DNA of 64,000 bases from Acidobacteriota bacterium (GTDB taxonomy: Bacteria; Acidobacteriota; Terriglobia; 20CM-2-55-15). The position numbers were made by a program, and so were the translations under genes. Every line of letters begins with the position of its first letter. Position 1 is the stretch's first letter. The stretch is from the NCBI GenBank assembly GCA_022821145.1, contig JAJEEE010000013.1, positions 1-64,000 of the forward strand, in the 5' to 3' direction. Shown here in pieces: positions 60,053 through 64,000 of this stretch. Under the pieces are notes generated by a model, which worked only from the letters and a program-made list of their open reading frames with translations, was not told the origin of the DNA and did no database searches.

Positions 60053-60951
60053 TGCCCCATCCTCCCGCCACCCCCATCTCGGCGCGAGTCAGGCAACTGG
60101 GACGTCACTCCGTACGCCGGCTGCTCCCGGCGCGACGTCACCGGATGGTCGGCCCGTTCATCTATTTCGACCATCTCGGGCCGGAGTTGCTGCGCGCCGG
60201 CGAGGCGATTGACGTCCCGCCGCACCCTCACATCCACTTGGCCACGGTGACCTACCTGTTCGAAGGATCGCTCGTGCACCGAGACAGCCTCGGTTCGGTC
60301 GCGACGATCCGTCCCGGCGACATCAACTGGATGCATGCCGGGCGCGGCATCGTCCACTCCGAACGCAGCGATGCCCGGTCCAGGGCGCGGGAGTCGACGA
60401 TTCACGGCGTTCAGCTATGGGTGGCGCTGCCGCGCGATGTCGAAGACACCGAGCCGGAGTTCGCCCACTATCCGAAGGCGTCGCTTCCGTCGTGGAAGCA
60501 TGAAGGAATCCAGGGACGGCTCCTGGTGGGCCGGGTCTTCGATCACGAGTCTCCGGTCCGTACACGGTGCCCGACGCTGTGCCTCGACCTGCGGATGAAC
60601 ACCGGTTCCACGGTCCGGGTTCCCGGACAGGCAGGCGGGCTGTGCGCTTACGTGGTATCGGGCGCCCTGGGCGCCGCATCGCTCGATGCGGGACCGTTCG
60701 GGGCCGTCGTCTTCGGACCCGGAACGGACGCGTCGTTGACGGCCTCCGCGCCGTCGCGCGTGCTGGTCATCGGAGGCGATCCCGTCGACGGCGAACGGCA
60801 CATCTGGTGGAACTTCGTCTCCAGCTCCCGGCGCCGCATCGAGGAAGCGGCGCGGGACTGGGTCGAAGGACGGTTCCCCCGTGTGCCCGGCGACTACGGG
60901 GAACCGATGGCGGCGCCCGCGGCTCAGTCCGAAGCCGGAGCGGGCGTGTAA
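60052..60951 (+). CDS. Pirin-family cupin protein
   Basis: A 299-residue bicupin. The N-terminal cupin holds the metal-binding PPHPHIHLATVTYLFEGSLVHRDSLG and INWMHAGRGIVHSER (His/His/His/Glu set), as in iron-binding pirins and quercetinase-like members. The C-terminal cupin has GGLCAYVVSGALG and IGGDPVDGERHIWWNFV. Function is uncertain: transcription cofactor or dioxygenase. It is tied to modA by a TGATG overlap and converges over 28 nt with the next gene. Confidence 0.9.
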   Translation: MPHPPATPISARVRQLGRHSVRRLLPARRHRMVGPFIYFDHLGPELLRAGEAIDVPPHPHIHLATVTYLFEGSLVHRDSLGSVATIRPGDINWMHAGRGIVHSERSDARSRARESTIHGVQLWVALPRDVEDTEPEFAHYPKASLPSWKHEGIQGRLLVGRVFDHESPVRTRCPTLCLDLRMNTGSTVRVPGQAGGLCAYVVSGALGAASLDAGPFGAVVFGPGTDASLTASAPSRVLVIGGDPVDGERHIWWNFVSSSRRRIEEAARDWVEGRFPRVPGDYGEPMAAPAAQSEAGAGV

Positions 60952-61754
60952 TCCTCCCACGCGCGCACGATGCGGCGGCGTTGGCTGCGGAACAGGACGC
61001 GTTGGTCGGTGGTGATGTCGACGACGGTCGGCAACCACACGCCGTCGGTCACCCGCTCGAAGTCGAGACGGCCCCGGGTATTGCGCAAGGTTCCGAGCAG
61101 ACCCAGCCAGAACCGGACCGAACGCGCCATTTCGAACTGCACGCGGACCAGGCCGTAGTCGTCCATGCTGATCCACAAGTGCCCGGTGGAGTTGTTCAGG
61201 GCGTTGTCGATGCCCCGTCGGACCGGAAGGTCGCCGTCGCGCGGCGAGAGGTAGATGACCCAGCAGCGGTGGCCGTTGACCACGTCTTCCCCGACCAGGG
61301 CGTAGTCGTAACGGTTCGCGAACTCCTCGTCGAAATCCACGCGGTTCTCGTCGCGCGGCCGCGGGTCTTCCCCGTCCTCGATCCGTTCCCGGACGTCCTC
61401 GGCGAATTCCTCCTTCCTTCGGGCTTCGTCCCGAGCATCGTCCATGTCGAGCGGTTCGCCGTTCCGGGCGATCAACTCGTCGAAGAGCACGCCCTCGAAC
61501 GCGTATTGACGGTACGTGGAGGTTTCCTCCTGCTCGACGTCGCCGTCGCCGTCGAGACGCTGGTTGATGGCGCGGATGGTGGCGGAGTAAGCGAGGTCGG
61601 ACCGGGCCTCGCGCTGGAGTTCGGCGCGCGCCACGGCCCGCCCGACGATATCGGCGGCCGTCGTGACGGTTTCCTGGGCGGCCCGGCCGGCCGTGGCCCC
61701 CATCGCCAGGAAGGCGAGGGCCCCCAGCACTACCCGTTGTGTCGTCGACGGCAT
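60924..61754 (-). CDS. Secreted LolA-like protein
   Basis: A 276-residue exported protein with a signal peptide (QRVVLGALAFLAMGATAGRAA). The mature part has an acidic, charged stretch (DDARDEARRKEEFAEDVRERIEDGEDP, about 110-135) and beta strands such as YDYALVGEDVVNGHRCWVIYLSP, GHLWISMDDYGLVRVQFEM and WLPTVVDITTDQRVLF, consistent with an outer-membrane lipoprotein-sorting-like fold. It shares this plan with the protein at 3153-3890. Ligand and role are unknown. It overlaps the convergent pirin gene by 28 nt and lies 10 nt downstream of the dehydrogenase. Confidence 0.7.
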   Translation of the reverse strand: MPSTTQRVVLGALAFLAMGATAGRAAQETVTTAADIVGRAVARAELQREARSDLAYSATIRAINQRLDGDGDVEQEETSTYRQYAFEGVLFDELIARNGEPLDMDDARDEARRKEEFAEDVRERIEDGEDPRPRDENRVDFDEEFANRYDYALVGEDVVNGHRCWVIYLSPRDGDLPVRRGIDNALNNSTGHLWISMDDYGLVRVQFEMARSVRFWLGLLGTLRNTRGRLDFERVTDGVWLPTVVDITTDQRVLFRSQRRRIVRAWEDYTPAPASD

Positions 61755-61764
61755 CCCGGGTCGG

Positions 61765-62883
61765 CTAGAAGATCGACCAGCGGCGCGTGCGCATCGCCTC
61801 GCGGACGCGTTCCGTCGCCATGGCCAAGGCCGCCTCCCGCGGCGGCACGCCGTCCGCCCGCGCGCGTTGGAGGACATCGCGTGTGTTCCGGCCGACCTTC
61901 GCCTCGATGGCGGCGATGGCGGCGCCCTCGGTGGCGCCCGCATACTCCATCGCCCCGCAAATGACTCCACCCGCGTTGGCGATGAAGTCGGGGACCGACA
62001 CGACGCCCCGCCGGTGGAGAACCTGCTCGGCGCCCGGCGTGATCGGTATGTTGGCCCCCTGCAGAATCAACGAAGTCGACAGGCGTTCGACGTTGGCCTC
62101 GGTGATGACGTCGGGTCGGGCCGCCGGCACCCAGATCTCGCATTCGGCGTCGATGACGTCGTCGGGCGCCCCCGCCCGCGGCGGGTCGTAGTCGATGACG
62201 CGGCCGCCGTCGTCCTTGATGCGGATCAGCCGGTCCACGTCCAGGCCGTCGGGCCCGACAACGCTCCCCGTGGAGTCGGCAACGCCGACGAGGACGGCGC
62301 CTTCGCCGGCCAGGAAGCGCGCCGCGTAGCGGCCGACCGAACCGAACCCTTGAACCACGACGCGCGCACCGCGGATCGTGAACCCGCAATACTCTTCGGC
62401 CGCCTTCGCGGCGGCCTTCAGGCCGAGCGCGGTGGCCCCGATCTCGTCGAGCGGTATGCCGCCGATCGCCCGCGGGAGTCCGACCGCGCGCCCGATTTCG
62501 TCCTTGACCCAGGCCATGCACTGCTCGTTCGTGCCCATGTCCGGACCGACGATGTAGCTTCGCTCGTTCCGCAACGCCGCCGCGAACGCCCGGATTCGCG
62601 GTTCCTTTTCGTGGAGCGGCGCGCCGGCGTCTCCCATCATCACCGACTTGCCCCCGCCGTGGGGCAGGCCGGCGGCGGCGTTCTTGAGCGTCATGGCGCG
62701 CGCCAGGCGGGCGCACTCGGCGACGGAAACGTCCGGCGCCATGCGGAGTCCGCCGATGGCGGGCCCGGCCGCAACGTTGTCCACGACGGCCACGGCGTGC
62801 AACCCCACGCTCGGTTCATGGACCTGTACGACCTTGAACGGCCCCAAGTCGTCCGAAAAGGGCAGGTTGTCCGCAAGAGTCAT
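61765..62883 (-). CDS. Glu/Leu/Phe/Val-type amino acid dehydrogenase
   Basis: A 372-residue NAD(P)-dependent oxidative deaminase. The N-terminal domain has GLRMAPDVSVAECARLARAMTLKNAAAGLPHGGGKSV with the catalytic Lys in the PxGGGK region, and GPDMGTNEQCMAWV with its Asp. The Rossmann domain starts RVVVQGFGSVGRYAARFL (near 185), then ANAGGV (near 300). The substrate, glutamate or a branched/aromatic amino acid, cannot be settled by eye. The ATG at 62883 has an AGAGG site upstream; a TTG two codons earlier is unlikely. Confidence 0.9.
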   Translation of the reverse strand: MTLADNLPFSDDLGPFKVVQVHEPSVGLHAVAVVDNVAAGPAIGGLRMAPDVSVAECARLARAMTLKNAAAGLPHGGGKSVMMGDAGAPLHEKEPRIRAFAAALRNERSYIVGPDMGTNEQCMAWVKDEIGRAVGLPRAIGGIPLDEIGATALGLKAAAKAAEEYCGFTIRGARVVVQGFGSVGRYAARFLAGEGAVLVGVADSTGSVVGPDGLDVDRLIRIKDDGGRVIDYDPPRAGAPDDVIDAECEIWVPAARPDVITEANVERLSTSLILQGANIPITPGAEQVLHRRGVVSVPDFIANAGGVICGAMEYAGATEGAAIAAIEAKVGRNTRDVLQRARADGVPPREAALAMATERVREAMRTRRWSIF

Positions 62884-63345
62884 TCCCAACCTCTGATGCC
62901 TCAGCCCTCGGTCCCCGAGTCGGTTCGCGCCGACGCGCCCTCTCTCGATGATAGACAGCCCCGTCGCCGGTTTCGAGTCAAAACTCGGATACGCCCGCGC
63001 GGACCGCCTTCCGGCCCGTATTCGCGGGCCAGGGCGATTTCACGCCAAGCCGGCAGGCAACGGCCCGGCGTCGGGTACGTTCGTGCGGAGTGAACTGAAG
63101 AGATCTTTCTCTTGGACTGACGCCTCGGCTCCGCCTCGGCAACTGCGAAGGCAATTGCCGCGTTGTCCAGTCGCGGCGCCGGACCGGGTGGTACAGACTG
63201 CACTCGTATCTTCGGCCTCTGGTGTGGGAGTTTCGTCGCTCCCGGGCCATGATGATTTATGCGCGCGCGGGGAACCAATCGACTGACACGGCCTGGATGG
63301 CCAGCGGCGTTCTCGGCATCGCCCCGCGCCGGTCCGACCGGTTCG
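62884..63345. other. Gene-free stretch flanking the IS110 remnant
   Basis: About 460 nt with no credible coding sequence: open frames here have no family features. It may include the right flank of the IS110-type element beyond the transposase stop. IS110-family elements encode a bridge RNA in a non-coding end, but I cannot define element ends or an RNA fold here. Confidence 0.4.
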
Positions 63346-63933
63346 TCATCGATCGAACCGTCTGCGCAGCCCGCGGTGGAAACCTGTGAGGCGGAGGACG
63401 CTGCGGGCGCCATGAATCAGCAGGGTCCGCAGGTAGACGCCCCCCTTCTTGGAGATCCGGCCCAGGTAGCGGCGCATACCGCTGGAGTACTCCCGCGGGG
63501 TCAGGCCCAGATAGGAGGCGAAGTGCCGGCCCGAGGCGAACCGTTCGACGTCGCCCACGAAGGCGACCAGCGCCGTGGCGGTCAGCACCCCCACGCCTGG
63601 AATCGTCCGTAGCCGGACCACCACCGGGTTCTGCCGAGCCAGGGCGTCGATCTCCCGTTCGACCTTCCCGATCCGGGCTTCCAGGTCACGGATCTCTTCG
63701 CACAGGTCGTGGAACATCTCCCGCGACACGGCGGGAATCTCCGTCTCCGCGTCCACGATCAGCGCCTGAGTTTGCGGAACCACGTGGCGGGCGCCCACGG
63801 GGATCGCGTAGCCCAGCTCCCGCAGCAGCCCGCGCACGGCGTTGATCCGCGCCACCCGTGTGTGCATCCATCCGGCCCGCACCCGGTGCAGCGTCGTCAT
63901 CTGTTGCTGCTCCAGCGTCTTCACCGGCACCGG
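63346..63933 (-). pseudogene. IS110-family transposase, 5' truncated
   Basis: The remaining ~195 codons contain the middle and C-terminal Transposase_20 part: VPVKTLEQQQMTTLHRVR, RINAVRGLLRELGYAIP, then LRTIPGVGVLTATALVAF, YLGLTPREYSSG and RISKKGGVYLRTLLIHGARS. The N-terminal RuvC-like DEDD catalytic domain (about 100 residues) is missing; the frame is replaced at 63934 by repeats of another element. The protein is therefore inactive in cis. The SSGMRRYLGRISKKGG block matches IS1111/IS110-type transposases. Confidence 0.85.
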
Positions 63934-64000
63934 TGTCAATGACAAACGAAAACTGCACACTTTTGACAAACGAAAACCGCACACTTCCATGACGATCCGG
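63934..64000 (+). mobile_element. Left terminus of an IS21-like element interrupting IS110
   Basis: Begins TGTCAATGACAAACG and contains two 24-nt direct repeats, TGACAAACGAAAAC(T/C)GCACACTT, at 63940 and 63964. Multiple terminal repeats with GCACAC and TGACA are typical of IS21-family ends. An ATG at 63989 (MTIR...) could be the start of an IstA-like transposase that runs off the edge. The element lies exactly where the IS110 reading frame ends, so it appears to be inserted in it. Confidence 0.6.

Noticed and set aside
62901-63413. 170-aa minus-strand open frame near the IS110 remnant
   Set aside because: No domain or motif, unusual composition, and it overlaps the transposase out of frame.

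Overview
The window is GC-rich, densely packed bacterial chromosome, almost entirely core metabolism and information processing. Lipid A genes (lpxC, lpxD), lipobox and LolA-like secreted proteins, and MacB-type permeases point to a diderm (Gram-negative) cell. The dprA-topA-trmFO-xerC order, the purS/purQ/small-purL form of FGAM synthetase, and GerW/DUF2953 genes are features shared with Firmicutes. Taken together this fits a high-GC diderm phylum such as Acidobacteriota. That assignment is an inference from gene content; there is no rRNA gene to test it.

Layout. 1-8.9 kb (minus strand): HEAT-repeat protein, gltX, accD, folC, a LolA-like secreted protein, hslV, hslU and an FN3 lipoprotein, closely spaced, with a clipped ribbon-helix-helix gene at the left edge. 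9-17.2 kb (plus): acyl-CoA dehydrogenase, DHH phosphoesterase, a Tex protein carrying a 13-copy octapeptide repeat, two MacB-like permeases without an ATPase, and a TPR protein. 17.3-21.6 kb (minus): hemE-hemG-lpxD-fbp, joined by start/stop overlaps. 21.7-22.5 kb (plus): a glycosyltransferase. 22.4-32.9 kb (minus): an MBL hydrolase followed by purB-purS-purQ-purL-purF-purM-purN-tyrS-pdxJ, mostly overlapping by 1-8 nt. 33.1-34.7 kb (plus): thioredoxin-like protein and rlmN. 34.8-37 kb (minus): methyltransferase, TlpA-like protein and an alpha/beta hydrolase-like protein that lacks its nucleophile. 37-43.9 kb (plus): dprA, topA, trmFO, a class IV aminotransferase and xerC. 43.9-46.5 kb: a short AT-rich island, then a one-polypeptide sensor kinase/response regulator. 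46.6-50.6 kb (plus): rplU, rpmA, obgE, nadD, rsfS, rlmH and comF behind a near-consensus promoter. 50.6-54.3 kb: lpxC (minus), polA (plus) and tRNA-Val(GAC). 54.4-55.7 kb (plus): a GerW, DUF2953 and GerW-like triplet. 55.7-57.9 kb (minus): an orphan HigA-like regulator, then a BtuF-like binding protein and a six-helix membrane protein behind a clear cobalamin riboswitch. 57.9-62.9 kb: M19 dipeptidase, modA, pirin, a second LolA-like protein and a Glu/Leu-type dehydrogenase. Right edge: a 5'-truncated IS110-family transposase cut by the terminal repeats of what looks like an IS21-family element.

How the genes work together. The pur cluster covers most steps from PRPP to AMP/IMP precursors (PurF, PurN, PurL/Q/S, PurM, PurB). 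The rplU operon covers ribosome assembly and maturation (L21, L27, ObgE, RsfS, RlmH), with rlmN and trmFO adding RNA modification. HslVU is a complete ATP-dependent protease. No clear defence system, CRISPR array or prophage is present. The most unusual items are the Tex repeat insertion, the GerW-family triplet in an LPS-type cell, the riboswitch-controlled cobalamin pair, the kinase-to-DNA-binding fusion, an apparent non-AUG start for rsfS, and the nested insertion sequences.
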